Positions 9,093 through 17,657 of a stretch of 64,000 nucleotides of DNA are shown one piece after another (the first letter of the stretch is position 1; every line of letters begins with the position of its first letter). The DNA comes from Anaerolineales bacterium (lineage in GTDB: Bacteria; Chloroflexota; Anaerolineae; JAAEKA01), in contig JACKBI010000008.1 in assembly GCA_020634615.1 (NCBI GenBank), forward strand, positions 1 to 64,000, read 5' to 3'. The notes beneath the pieces are model-generated. The model did not search any database. It saw nothing but the letters and a program-made list of their open reading frames with translations, and had not been told where the DNA came from. Position numbers and translations under genes: made by a program.

Positions 9093-10595
9093 ATGCGTCC
9101 TACAATTCAGGTTTTTCCCCCTGGTCTGATCGAGCGCATCGTCGATGAGGCGGTGCGCGTGCTGGCCACGGTCGGTATGGAGCTTTATGGCGCGCGCTTG
9201 CGGGAGCGGATGCTGGAAGCGGGTTTGGTGCTGGACAGCTCCGGGCAGCGTGTTCTCTTTCCAGAACAGATAACCCGGCGGGCTCTGGCAGACGCGCCAT
9301 CATCCATCACCCTGCACGACCGGGATGGGCAGCCGCACGCGACCCTGGCAGACGATCGGGTCCACTTCGTCCCCGGTTCCAGCGGGCTGAACGTCTTCGA
9401 CCGCGCGACCGGCCAATTGCGGCCGGCGCGGACACCAGACTTCGTTGACTATGTGCGGCTGGCTGACGGGCTGGAGCACATCGCCTATCTCGCGACCGCG
9501 TTTTCGACCGACGATGTGCCTGTGCCGATCGCCGACGCGTGGCGGCTTTACCTCTGTCTGACCAACAGCCGCCGTCCGGTAGTTTCGGGCGCGTTCACCG
9601 AACACGGCGTCCTGCGGATGGCCGAGATGATGGCGCTGTTCCGCCGTGACCGGGCCGACCTGCAGGCGCGCCCGTTCAGCATCTTCACCATCACCGCGTC
9701 GGGCAATTTCCGCTACAGCGAAGACTCCTGCCAGAATCTGTTGGACTGTGTCGAGTGGGGCATTCCGGTTGAAATCGTGCCGGTGACGTTGATGGGGTTG
9801 GTCGCACCGGTGACGCTGGTTGGCGCGGCGGTGTTTCACACCGTGGATGTACTGGCCGGCATTGTCATGGCGCAACTGGTGCGGCCGGGCGCGCCGGTGC
9901 TGTTCGGTGGCGCGCCGGCTGCCTTCCACATGCGCGAGACCACGTCGCCGATGACCGCTGTCGAGGCGATGCGGCTGGATCTGGCGTATGCCGCCATCGG
10001 CAAGCACCTTGGGCTGCCGACTCAGACTTATCTCGGTATGAGCGAGAACCGCTCGCTGGATGCGCAGGCCGGCGCGGAGAGCTTCGGCGGCGCGATGCTG
10101 GCTGCCCTGGCCGGCATCAACTCGGTGTCAGGGCCAGGGATGCTGGACTACACCTCAGCGTTCAGCCTGGCCAAGCTGGTGCTGGACAATGAGCTGTGCG
10201 GGCAGGCGCTGCAACTGGTGCGCGACACCGGACCAGTGGACGACCTGCCCATCGACGAGTTGCTCGCCGCGCAACTGGACGAGGGCAACCTGCTGACGGC
10301 CGGGCATACGCTGGACCATTGGCGTGACTGGCTGTATTTGCCGGGACCAGTTTACGACCGGATGGGCTGGGACGCCTGGACCAAAGCCGGCAGCAAATCG
10401 CTGACAGAACGCGCCGGCGGCGAGGTGGATCAGCGGCTGGCAGCCTGGCAACCGCTGGAAACCGATCCGGCTGTTGACCGGGAACTGCGCAGATTGCTTG
10501 CCGGCGCGGACGGCCATCTGCTGCCTCGTGTCCCTGCGCCGCGTGCAGCGTCTTCGTCTGCTCCAGCAGCCGGCCGATCGCGCCGCCGTCGTTAG
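9093..10595 (+). CDS. MttB-family (trimethylamine-type) methyltransferase, non-pyrrolysine
   Basis: 500 residues matching the MttB superfamily along the length, with conserved stretches such as PGSSGLNVFDRATGQ (about 94-108), RRPVVSGAFTEHGV and NSVSGPGMLDYTSAFS (about 353-368). Family members transfer a methyl group from a quaternary or tertiary amine (for example glycine betaine) to a corrinoid protein. There is no in-frame amber codon, so it belongs to the non-pyrrolysine branch whose substrates are mostly unknown. No corrinoid protein or activase is adjacent. The C-terminal 30 residues (Ala/Arg/Ser-rich) look like an unconserved tail. The ATG lacks a clear ribosome site. Confidence 0.85.
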   Translation: MRPTIQVFPPGLIERIVDEAVRVLATVGMELYGARLRERMLEAGLVLDSSGQRVLFPEQITRRALADAPSSITLHDRDGQPHATLADDRVHFVPGSSGLNVFDRATGQLRPARTPDFVDYVRLADGLEHIAYLATAFSTDDVPVPIADAWRLYLCLTNSRRPVVSGAFTEHGVLRMAEMMALFRRDRADLQARPFSIFTITASGNFRYSEDSCQNLLDCVEWGIPVEIVPVTLMGLVAPVTLVGAAVFHTVDVLAGIVMAQLVRPGAPVLFGGAPAAFHMRETTSPMTAVEAMRLDLAYAAIGKHLGLPTQTYLGMSENRSLDAQAGAESFGGAMLAALAGINSVSGPGMLDYTSAFSLAKLVLDNELCGQALQLVRDTGPVDDLPIDELLAAQLDEGNLLTAGHTLDHWRDWLYLPGPVYDRMGWDAWTKAGSKSLTERAGGEVDQRLAAWQPLETDPAVDRELRRLLAGADGHLLPRVPAPRAASSSAPAAGRSRRRR

Positions 10596-10679
10596 GGCTA
10601 CTCCTTAGCTCGTGAGCGCGTACTGGCACGTTGCCTCTATACCCGCTTTCATCCTGCATAGTCTAGAAAGAAATCGTCT

Positions 10680-12275
10680 ATGGCGACCTATCAACAACCG
10701 CAAGCCCGGCAGTCGCTGGGCAGGATCGGCCAGCCGATGCCGCTTCAAGAACTGGCGACGTACCGCTGGGATGCAATCGTCGTCGGCGCGGGCCACAACG
10801 GGCTGACCTGCGCTGCATATCTTGCCAGAGCTGGAAAACGTGTGCTGGTGCTGGAGAGCCGCGAGCGGGTCGGCGGCGCTTGCACGTTGGAGGAACCCTG
10901 GCCGGGCTACACGGTTTCGCCGTGCGCCTATCTCTGCGGCTTGTTGCACCCGCTGGTGATGGAGGAGTTGAACCTGGCTGCCTACGGCTTCGACTGGCGT
11001 CCGGCGGCTGCCGGCATGTTTGTTCCTTTCGAAGATGGCTCCAGCATCCAGCTCGAAGAGGATGACAACGTCAGCGAGGACGAGGTGCGCCGCTTCGCTC
11101 CCCAGGATCTGGCCGGTTGGCACGCGATGGGTGACGTGATGCGGCGTGCCCGCGACGGTGTGCGCCCGGTGGGCGACGGCGACCTGTGGCTGGCACCACC
11201 ACCCAGCCGCGACCAGATCGAGGACCGGTTAAAAGGCGACGCCGAAGCGATTGGCCTGTTGTTCGAGTGGTCGATGGTCGAATATGTCGAGCGCTACCTG
11301 ACCGATGAACGCCTGCAAATGGCCTATCTGGGACAGGGCGTTATCGGAACAAATGCCAGCCCCTTTGAGAAGGGAACCGCATCGATCAACTTCCATCATT
11401 CGTCAGGCCGGCAGGGCGGAACGCCCGGCATGTGGGGGTATGTCATCGGCGGTCTGGGCAGGGTGTCGTTCATCCTGGCGGACATCGCGCGCGATCTTGG
11501 TGTCGTCATCGCGACCGATGCGCCGGTTGCGCGCATATTGCCCGGCGAAGGGGTCGAGTTGCTGGGCGGCGACCGGATCAGCGCGCCGGTAGTGGTCAGC
11601 AACGCCGATCCGCGCGTCGCACTGCGACTGCTGGGCGACGATGTCGATCCTGGCTGGCGTACACAGGTCGAGGCGGTTCCAATGGTGGGGGCGACCATGA
11701 AGGTCAGCGCAGCGCTGTCAGAACTGCCCAACTTCAAGGCCCGGCCAGGCACCGACGAACGCCATCACCGCGGCCAGATCAACACCCCGCTGACCAAGGC
11801 GGAATGGCAGTCGGCATTCGACACGGCGCGCGCCGGCAAATTGCCGCCGCGGTTGTGGACCGAGCTCTACTTCCAAACCGCCTATGACCCCAGCGTTGCG
11901 CCAGCCGGCCGGCACCTGATGAGCGTCTTCTCGCAGTACGTGCCGCACACGTTCGCCGAGGGCGACTGGGACAGCAACCGCGCCGAGGCCGGGCGCATTG
12001 CACTGGAAAGCATTGGTCGCTTCTGTTCGAATCTGCCCGACGCAGTGGTCCACCACGAGGTGCTCGGTCCGCCAGACATCGAACAGCGGGTGGGGTTAAC
12101 CGGCGGCCAGATCTTTCAGGGCGAGATCCTGCCGCAGTACATGTGGGACAAGCGGCTGAGCTACAAGACGCCCATGGATGGCGTGTACCTCTGTGGCGCA
12201 GCCACGCATCCCGGCGGCAGCGTGATCGCCGTCAACGGAAGGAATGCGGCAATGGCGATTCTCGCCGCGAATTGA
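10680..12275 (+). CDS. Phytoene-desaturase-like FAD oxidoreductase (PYROXD2 type)
   Basis: 531 residues. The dinucleotide-binding motif VVGAGHNGLTCAAYLARAGK lies at about 36-55, followed by the VLESRERVGG and CAYLCGLLHP segments. The C-terminus has the second FAD motif (GVYLCGAATHPGGSV, about 501-515). The GHNGL version of the motif and overall length are typical of the PYROXD2-like group rather than true carotenoid desaturases, and no carotenoid genes are nearby. It probably catalyses an FAD-dependent oxidation or isomerisation of unknown substrate. It follows the MttB gene on the same strand after 84 bases. Confidence 0.8.
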   Translation: MATYQQPQARQSLGRIGQPMPLQELATYRWDAIVVGAGHNGLTCAAYLARAGKRVLVLESRERVGGACTLEEPWPGYTVSPCAYLCGLLHPLVMEELNLAAYGFDWRPAAAGMFVPFEDGSSIQLEEDDNVSEDEVRRFAPQDLAGWHAMGDVMRRARDGVRPVGDGDLWLAPPPSRDQIEDRLKGDAEAIGLLFEWSMVEYVERYLTDERLQMAYLGQGVIGTNASPFEKGTASINFHHSSGRQGGTPGMWGYVIGGLGRVSFILADIARDLGVVIATDAPVARILPGEGVELLGGDRISAPVVVSNADPRVALRLLGDDVDPGWRTQVEAVPMVGATMKVSAALSELPNFKARPGTDERHHRGQINTPLTKAEWQSAFDTARAGKLPPRLWTELYFQTAYDPSVAPAGRHLMSVFSQYVPHTFAEGDWDSNRAEAGRIALESIGRFCSNLPDAVVHHEVLGPPDIEQRVGLTGGQIFQGEILPQYMWDKRLSYKTPMDGVYLCGAATHPGGSVIAVNGRNAAMAILAAN

Positions 12276-12280
12276 TTGGT

Positions 12281-12346
12281 GGGGCATGAATGGCGGCGTT
12301 GATTCACCTGCAAACCGGCGATTCTGCCCACCGCCATTCATGCCCC
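12281..12346. repeat. Inverted-repeat element, family F2 (GTAG-type), full copy
   Basis: A 66-bp element in the gap before nagA. Its ends, GGGGCATGAATGGCGG (12281-12296) and CCGCCATTCATGCCCC (12331-12346), are perfect 16-bp inverted repeats. A second full copy lies at 54387-54459 and a lone end at 44090-44102. The copies differ in the middle, which suggests that the ends define the element. Confidence 0.85.
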
Positions 12347-12359
12347 TACGGAGGTAACG

Positions 12360-13508
12360 GTGCTCTACATAAAAAACACAACTCTGTATTCGCCGCGCGA
12401 ACGGCTTGATAACGCGGCGGTGCTGGTGGACGGCGGTCGTATCGTTGCTGTCGGATACGCGGCTGCCGTTGCTTGTCCGCCCGGCGCGCAGGTGCTCGAT
12501 GCGGATGGGCTGCTGTTGACGCCCGGTTTCATCGATATGCAGTTCAACGGCGGTTTCGGGGACGACTTCACGGCCGACCCGACGACGATCTGGCAGGTGG
12601 CCGCCGGGCTGCCGCGCTGGGGCGTGACTGCGTTCTTGCCGACCGTCATCACCTCGCCACTGGAGCGGATCGCGCAGGCGCAGCAGGTCGTGCTGAGCGA
12701 ACCGGCCGGCTTTCGCGGCGCGACGCCGCTGGGACTGCACGTCGAAGGGCCGTTTCTCAATCCGCAGAAAAAGGGCGCCCACAACCCGGCCTACCTGCAA
12801 CTGCCGGCGCTGGAGGCGGTGGCCGGCTGGTCACCGCAGACTGGTGTCCGTCTGGTGACGCTGGCGCCGGAGTTGCCGGGCGCGCTGCCTGTCATCGAAG
12901 CGCTGGCAGCACGCGGTGTACTGGTCAGCGCGGGCCACTCCACGGCGACTTTCGACGAGGCAACTATGGCGTTCGATGCCGGCGCGCGCTATGGTACGCA
13001 TCTGTTCAACGCGATGCCGACGATGCACCACCGCGAACCGGGTCTGCCGGGCGCGCTCCTGACCGACCCGCGCCCGGTGGTCGGGTTCATCGCCGACGGT
13101 GTCCATACCCATCCATCGGTGATCAGTTTGGTCTGGCAGGCGCTGGGACCGGAGCGGCTGAATCTCGTCACCGACGCCATGGCAGCGCTGGGAATGGGGC
13201 CGGGCAAGCACTTGCTGGGCGACTTCGAGGTGACGGTTGACGCCACCAGCGCGCGCCTGGCCGATGGGACGCTGGCCGGCAGCATCCTTTCGCTGGACCA
13301 GGCGCTGCGCAACCTGATCCGCCTGACCGGCTGCACGCTGGCCGATGCGCTGGCGACGGTCACCACGACACCGGCTCGGTCGCTGGGCCTGGATCATGAA
13401 CGGGGCCAGATCGCGCCTGGTTATGTGGCAGATCTGGTGCTGCTGTCGCCCGAACTTGAGGTGCGCGGTACGGTCGTTCGCGGCGAGTTAGTGTATACTG
13501 CGGAATAG
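12360..13508 (+). CDS. nagA: N-acetylglucosamine-6-phosphate deacetylase
   Basis: 382 residues of the amidohydrolase superfamily. It removes the acetyl group from GlcNAc-6-phosphate in amino-sugar recycling. Landmarks: GFIDMQFNGGFGDDF (about 57-71), LHVEGPFLNPQKKGAHNP (metal-binding Glu, about 127-144), VSAGHSTA (about 182), THLFNAM (about 215) and the catalytic-Asp region NLVTDAMAALG (about 264-274). The start is GTG with GGAGG just upstream. The next gene, a SIS-domain deaminase-like protein, would take its product, so the two form a short amino-sugar pathway. Confidence 0.92.
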   Translation: MLYIKNTTLYSPRERLDNAAVLVDGGRIVAVGYAAAVACPPGAQVLDADGLLLTPGFIDMQFNGGFGDDFTADPTTIWQVAAGLPRWGVTAFLPTVITSPLERIAQAQQVVLSEPAGFRGATPLGLHVEGPFLNPQKKGAHNPAYLQLPALEAVAGWSPQTGVRLVTLAPELPGALPVIEALAARGVLVSAGHSTATFDEATMAFDAGARYGTHLFNAMPTMHHREPGLPGALLTDPRPVVGFIADGVHTHPSVISLVWQALGPERLNLVTDAMAALGMGPGKHLLGDFEVTVDATSARLADGTLAGSILSLDQALRNLIRLTGCTLADALATVTTTPARSLGLDHERGQIAPGYVADLVLLSPELEVRGTVVRGELVYTAE

Positions 13509-13568
13509 CCCAGTGGGTAAGACGATTACGCGTTTCGCATTATTGACATCACGAGCCTCCGTTGCCCA

Positions 13569-14621
13569 ATGATCGACCTCAAGACCACCAGACTTTACCA
13601 GGAAATCCACCAGCAGCCGGAAGTTTTGACGCGTTTGCTGCACGAGGAGCGGGATACAGCATCGGCATTGGCAGTTGAGATCAGACGGCGCGGCATCGAC
13701 CATGTCTTTATCGCGGCGCGCGGCACCAGTGACAATGCAGCCCGCTACGCTCAGTACCTGTTCGGCGCGGTCAACGGGCTGCCGGTTGGTCTGGCCACGC
13801 CCAGCCTGTTCTCGATTTACCAGCGGCCGCCCCGGTTCGGCAATGCGCTGGTGATGGGTATCAGCCAGAGCGGCAAAAGCCCCGACATTGTCTCGGTGCT
13901 GGCGGAGGCGAAGCGACAGGGAGCGTTGACGGCGACTATCAGCAATTTCCCCGATTCTGATCTGGGCCGGGCGGCTGATTTCGTCATCGAACTACATGCC
14001 GGCGAGGAGAAGTCGGTGGCGGCCACCAAAACCTACACCAGCGAGTTGGCGGCCATCGCGTTGCTGAGCAGCAAGCTGAGCGGCGACAGCGCGATGACTG
14101 TCGCGCTGGAACGGGTTCCTGACTTTGTCGCCCAGGCGCTGACTGCGTCCAGCGACCTCGATTGCGTCGCCGAACGCTATCGCTACATGACGGCCTGCGT
14201 GGTGATCGGTCGCGGCTTCAACTATTGCACGGCCTTTGAGATGGCGCTCAAGATGAAGGAATTGACCTATACCTCGGTGGAGCCGTACAGCAGCGCCGAT
14301 TTTCTGCACGGTCCGCTGGCGCTGGTTGCCGAAGGCTTTCCCGTGTTCGCCATCGCGCCGTCGGGTATGATGCTGGCTGACATGCAAAGTTTCATGGACA
14401 CAGCCAGGCAACGGGGCGCCGAACTGATTGTGATCAGCGACGACCGGGACGCGCTGGCCGCGGCGCGCGTGCCGCTGAGCTTGCCGGCCGGTGTGCCGGA
14501 ATGGGCGTCACCGATGGTCGCCATCGTCCCCGGCCAACTATTCGCGATGCATCTTGCCCTGGCAAGAGACTTTGATCCCGATCGGCCGCGGGCGCTGCAC
14601 AAGGTGACGGAGACGTTATGA
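13569..14621 (+). CDS. SIS-domain glucosamine-6-phosphate deaminase-like protein (NagB-II/AgaS type)
   Basis: 350 residues with two SIS (phosphosugar isomerase) domains. The first carries IAARGTSDNAARYAQYLFG (about 49-67) and GISQSGKSPDIVSVL (about 98-112). A K-x-VAATKTYTSE segment (about 154-162), as in the isomerase half of GlmS, and SADFLHGPLALV (about 243) follow. Family members convert glucosamine-6-phosphate or related amino sugars to ketose phosphate plus ammonia. Position directly after nagA supports this role. The stop overlaps the next start by 4 bases (ATGA). Confidence 0.82.
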   Translation: MIDLKTTRLYQEIHQQPEVLTRLLHEERDTASALAVEIRRRGIDHVFIAARGTSDNAARYAQYLFGAVNGLPVGLATPSLFSIYQRPPRFGNALVMGISQSGKSPDIVSVLAEAKRQGALTATISNFPDSDLGRAADFVIELHAGEEKSVAATKTYTSELAAIALLSSKLSGDSAMTVALERVPDFVAQALTASSDLDCVAERYRYMTACVVIGRGFNYCTAFEMALKMKELTYTSVEPYSSADFLHGPLALVAEGFPVFAIAPSGMMLADMQSFMDTARQRGAELIVISDDRDALAAARVPLSLPAGVPEWASPMVAIVPGQLFAMHLALARDFDPDRPRALHKVTETL

Positions 14622-16162
14622 CAGCGACATTGTTTCGAGTTTTCGAGCCCGTCGATCAGTCTGTCCTTGCGCGACTGTTGGGCGAGACTTTCGCAGTTGT
14701 CGAGGAGGCGGGTCAATCGCACGACACGACCTATCTCGATACCTTCGACTGGCGACTGTTCAATCGATCCAGTGCGCTCTTGCTTTCTGAGAATACGCTG
14801 ACGCTGGCACCGCTGGTCGGCAGCAACGAGACTCTCCAGATCGATGTGGATCGGCGACCGGTGTTCTCGTGGGATTTGCCGGCGGGGCCGTTCCGCAAGC
14901 AGGTGGAAGGCATGTTGGAAATGCGCGCCTTGCTGGTGCGTGCCCAGGCGAAAACGCTGACGACCGTTTTTCGTGCCCTCAACGACGACCAGAAGACCGT
15001 CTGCCGTGTGGCGGTTGATGCAGTCACCCTTGAGACAGGCAGCGATACCGCGGAGACGTTCATTCGTCTGTTGCCGCTGCGTGGTTACGACCGGGATGCC
15101 GCAGAGATCGCTGATCTGCTTTCGGCTAGCGGGGCGATCGAGCTGGCTTCGGGCGATCTCTATTTCGCCGTGATGGCGGCGGCCGGCCAGCAGCCGGGCG
15201 GGTATCAACCCAAACCGGTGGTGCCACTGGATCCGACCATGCGCGCAGATGCGGCGATGAAAGCGCTGCTGCGGGCCGAGCTGGAGGTCATCCAGATCAA
15301 CGAGCCGTACCTTGTGCAGGACATTGACACCGAGTTCCTTCACGACTACCGGGTGGCGTTGCGCCGGGCGCGCTCGGCGCTGGCAGAGGTGAAGGGTGTC
15401 TTCCCGGCTGACACCACCAGGCGGTTGCGCACCGACTTGCAGGTCGCCAATCAGTTTTCCAACGAATTGCGTGATCTGGATGTCTACCTGCTGTCTGAGG
15501 AGCGCTATCGGGCCATGCTACCGAGCCAGTTGCGCGATGGTATTGCACCGTTGTTCGACCATCTGCGTGCCAGACGGGCGGCTGCGCTGGTCGAGATGGT
15601 CGAAGCGCTGGCTTCGTCGGAGTATCGCCGGGTCATGGCGGACTGGGCGGCATTTCTGGACGAGCCGCTCCCCAGCCGCGCCGCGTCACGCATTGGCAGC
15701 CGTCCGGTGCTGGAGGTCGCCAGCCGGCGGATCTACAAACAGGTGCGCCAGGTGCTGAAGGACGGCCGGGCAATCACTGCCGAGTCGCCCGACGAGATGC
15801 TGCACGCGCTGCGCATCGAGTGCAAGAAGCTGCGCTATCTGATGGAACTGTTCTCCGGCCTGTACGAGCCGAAGGAAATCAACGGGCTGATCAAGCAACT
15901 GCGCACCTTGCAGGGCAACCTGGGCGACTTCAACGACCTCAGCGTGCAAGAAGCCTATCTGATGCGCACAGCGGCTGAGATGGCGACCCGCCGCCAGCCG
16001 ACGCCTGACACGTTGATGGCAATCGGCGCGCTGGTAGCTGCGCTGGACGCGGAGCGTGCAGTCGTTCGCGGCGCGTTTGGCGACACCTTCGATGCCTTTG
16101 CCGCGAGCGAAAACCGTGAGCGGTTCAAGCTGGCGTTTGGCAGCTCCAGAGACGCTTTTTGA
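14618..16162 (+). CDS. CYTH-like plus CHAD-domain protein
   Basis: 514 residues. Residues 1 to about 190 resemble a CYTH/triphosphate-tunnel domain (HDTTYLDTFDWRLF, about 36-49). Residues about 205-510 are a CHAD domain, a helical bundle rich in conserved His/Arg/Lys (FLHDYRVALRRARSAL at about 244-259; LHALRIECKKLRYLMELFSG at about 395-414). CHAD domains bind polyphosphate and are often paired with CYTH domains. It is coupled to the SIS gene by a 4-base overlap. Several CYTH acidic positions are hard to place, so enzymatic activity of that half is uncertain. Confidence 0.82.
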   Translation: MTATLFRVFEPVDQSVLARLLGETFAVVEEAGQSHDTTYLDTFDWRLFNRSSALLLSENTLTLAPLVGSNETLQIDVDRRPVFSWDLPAGPFRKQVEGMLEMRALLVRAQAKTLTTVFRALNDDQKTVCRVAVDAVTLETGSDTAETFIRLLPLRGYDRDAAEIADLLSASGAIELASGDLYFAVMAAAGQQPGGYQPKPVVPLDPTMRADAAMKALLRAELEVIQINEPYLVQDIDTEFLHDYRVALRRARSALAEVKGVFPADTTRRLRTDLQVANQFSNELRDLDVYLLSEERYRAMLPSQLRDGIAPLFDHLRARRAAALVEMVEALASSEYRRVMADWAAFLDEPLPSRAASRIGSRPVLEVASRRIYKQVRQVLKDGRAITAESPDEMLHALRIECKKLRYLMELFSGLYEPKEINGLIKQLRTLQGNLGDFNDLSVQEAYLMRTAAEMATRRQPTPDTLMAIGALVAALDAERAVVRGAFGDTFDAFAASENRERFKLAFGSSRDAF

Positions 16163-16177
16163 GAAGCCGTCCGTTCA

Positions 16178-16264
16178 AACTTCGGAAGTCACCGGGTCGA
16201 CAAAGGCGGTCAATCACTGCCGTTGCTGGCTGGTCCTGACGAGCAGTCGGCGACTTCCGAAGTC
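16178..16264. repeat. Inverted-repeat element, family F1, copy 1
   Basis: An 87-bp element between the CHAD gene and the ParA gene. The left end is AACTTCGGAAGTC (16178-16190) and the right end GACTTCCGAAGTC (16252-16264). The two ends are inverted relative to each other, and each is an odd-centred palindrome (ACTTC-x-GAAGT core). Other full copies are at 19838-19921 and 48437-48520, with a lone end at 38896-38908. Confidence 0.85.
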
Positions 16265-16298
16265 TTGCAGATGGAGGCCCGCAGGAAGGAGACAACGT

Positions 16299-17051
16299 GT
16301 GCAAGTAATCGCGCTCTACAGCAACAAGGGCGGCGTCGGCAAGACCGCCTCGGCCGTGAACCTGGCCTATCTCGCGGCGCAGTCAGGCTACCGCACGCTG
16401 CTGTGCGATCTGGATCCGCAAAGCTCGGCGACGTTCTATTTTCGCGTCAAGCCGAAGCTGAAGAAGCAAGCCCGCGGCCTGACCAATCCGGGCAAGGCCA
16501 TCGACGCCAGCATCAAGGGCACGGACTACGAAAACCTCGACCTGCTGCCGGCTGATTTCAGCCACCGCAACCTGGACCTGACCTTTAACGACGCCAAGAA
16601 TTCCAAGGACCGGCTACGGCGGGTATTGCGTCCGCTGCGACGCGACTATGATCTGGTCTTTCTCGACAGCCCGCCGACCATCAACATTCTGGCCGAGAAC
16701 ATCTTTCGCGCGGCCGATCACTTGCTGGTTCCCTTGATTCCGACCACGCTTTCGGTGCGTACCTTCGAGCAGTTGCAAGCTTTTCTGAAGGAAAACCGCT
16801 ACAAAACCCGTATGTTGCACAGCTTCTTGTCAATGGTCGACCGGCGCAAGAAGTTGCAGCGCGAAGCGGAGATCGAAATACGCAATCGTTTTGACAATGT
16901 GTTGACAGCATCGATTCCCTATCTGTCATTGGTCGAGCAGATGGGGATCATGCGCGAACCGGTTCCGGTGTACGCACCGCGCAGTACGGCAGCGCGCGGC
17001 TACGTTGCTCTTTGGGCAGAGGTACGCGCAATCATCGACGGCGACCGATAA
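16299..17051 (+). CDS. ParA/Soj-type ATPase without a ParB partner
   Basis: 250 residues from a GTG start at 16299, which has AGGAAGGAG just upstream; a longer reading frame that overlaps the CHAD gene is unlikely. Deviant Walker A KGGVGKT occupies residues 10-16, followed by LLCDLDPQSSATFYF (about 35-49) and FLDSPPTINILAENIFRAAD. These are the marks of ParA/MinD-family P-loop ATPases that position DNA or protein cargo. No ParB or parS is visible, so it may be an orphan positioning ATPase. The small unknown gene 37 bases downstream could be its partner. Confidence 0.85.
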   Translation: MQVIALYSNKGGVGKTASAVNLAYLAAQSGYRTLLCDLDPQSSATFYFRVKPKLKKQARGLTNPGKAIDASIKGTDYENLDLLPADFSHRNLDLTFNDAKNSKDRLRRVLRPLRRDYDLVFLDSPPTINILAENIFRAADHLLVPLIPTTLSVRTFEQLQAFLKENRYKTRMLHSFLSMVDRRKKLQREAEIEIRNRFDNVLTASIPYLSLVEQMGIMREPVPVYAPRSTAARGYVALWAEVRAIIDGDR

Positions 17052-17088
17052 TATTCTACATCATCTTTTCAATCAAGGAGCTCAATCT

Positions 17089-17502
17089 ATGGCATCACTC
17101 AGGCCCTTTTTTTCTGACGGCGTGGAAGCCGGCATGACCGGACACTTGAAGGCCAAGGAAGTCGTCTGGATCACCGTCGGCACCGGTGTGTTGAAAGTCC
17201 TGACGGACTACGAAGTGGCGCTGGATAGCCATGTCGACTTGAAGTTTTACGAGGGTGATCTGAACATTCACGTAACACTGCTGGATGAGGATGCGGCGGC
17301 AAAAGCTGGCCCGGCGCGGGTCCAGCTCAACGCTCACGTCGATGAAGCCGGCAGCTACGAAGTGGATGGCCACGAGTTGGTACTTAAGGCAATTATGGGC
17401 GATAAGCAGCAGAAGATCACGCTGTCGCGTACCAGCAAGAATCAAACCGAGGCCAGGCTGGAAGGTTCCAGAAGCCTCACTGTTCATATAGTCCCAGACT
17501 GA
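17089..17502 (+). CDS. Small hypothetical protein
   Basis: 137 residues starting at ATG 17089, with AAGGAG eight bases upstream. The sequence is acidic and beta-rich (VDLKFYEGDLNIHVTLLDED, about 45-64; SYEVDGHELVLKAIMGDKQQ), with no membrane segment or signal peptide. I do not recognise the family. It follows the ParA ATPase by 37 bases, so the two may be co-transcribed and functionally linked. Confidence 0.6.
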   Translation: MASLRPFFSDGVEAGMTGHLKAKEVVWITVGTGVLKVLTDYEVALDSHVDLKFYEGDLNIHVTLLDEDAAAKAGPARVQLNAHVDEAGSYEVDGHELVLKAIMGDKQQKITLSRTSKNQTEARLEGSRSLTVHIVPD

Positions 17503-17521
17503 TTCCGGCGAGAGGCAGTTT

Positions 17522-17617
17522 AGAAACCGGGTCATTTCCTGTGATCACAAACTTGGCATCTTTCACAAGCCACGTTGGTCCATGATCGTTGGTTGTGACA
17601 GCAAAAACCCGGTTTCT
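17522..17617. repeat. Inverted-repeat element with AGAAACCGGGT ends
   Basis: The gap before gpmI is bounded by AGAAACCGGGT (17522-17532) and ACCCGGTTTCT (17607-17617), a perfect 11-bp inverted repeat 96 bp overall. Each end is half of the palindrome AGAAACCGGTTTCT found whole at 37694-37707. Confidence 0.7.
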
Positions 17618-17657
17618 TGCGCTCTGAATAGAGACATCAAAACAAAGGAAAACGGCA

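Noticed and set aside
9093..10595. Pyrrolysine-encoding MttB
   Set aside because: The frame is open from end to end without an amber codon, so no pyrrolysine is needed.
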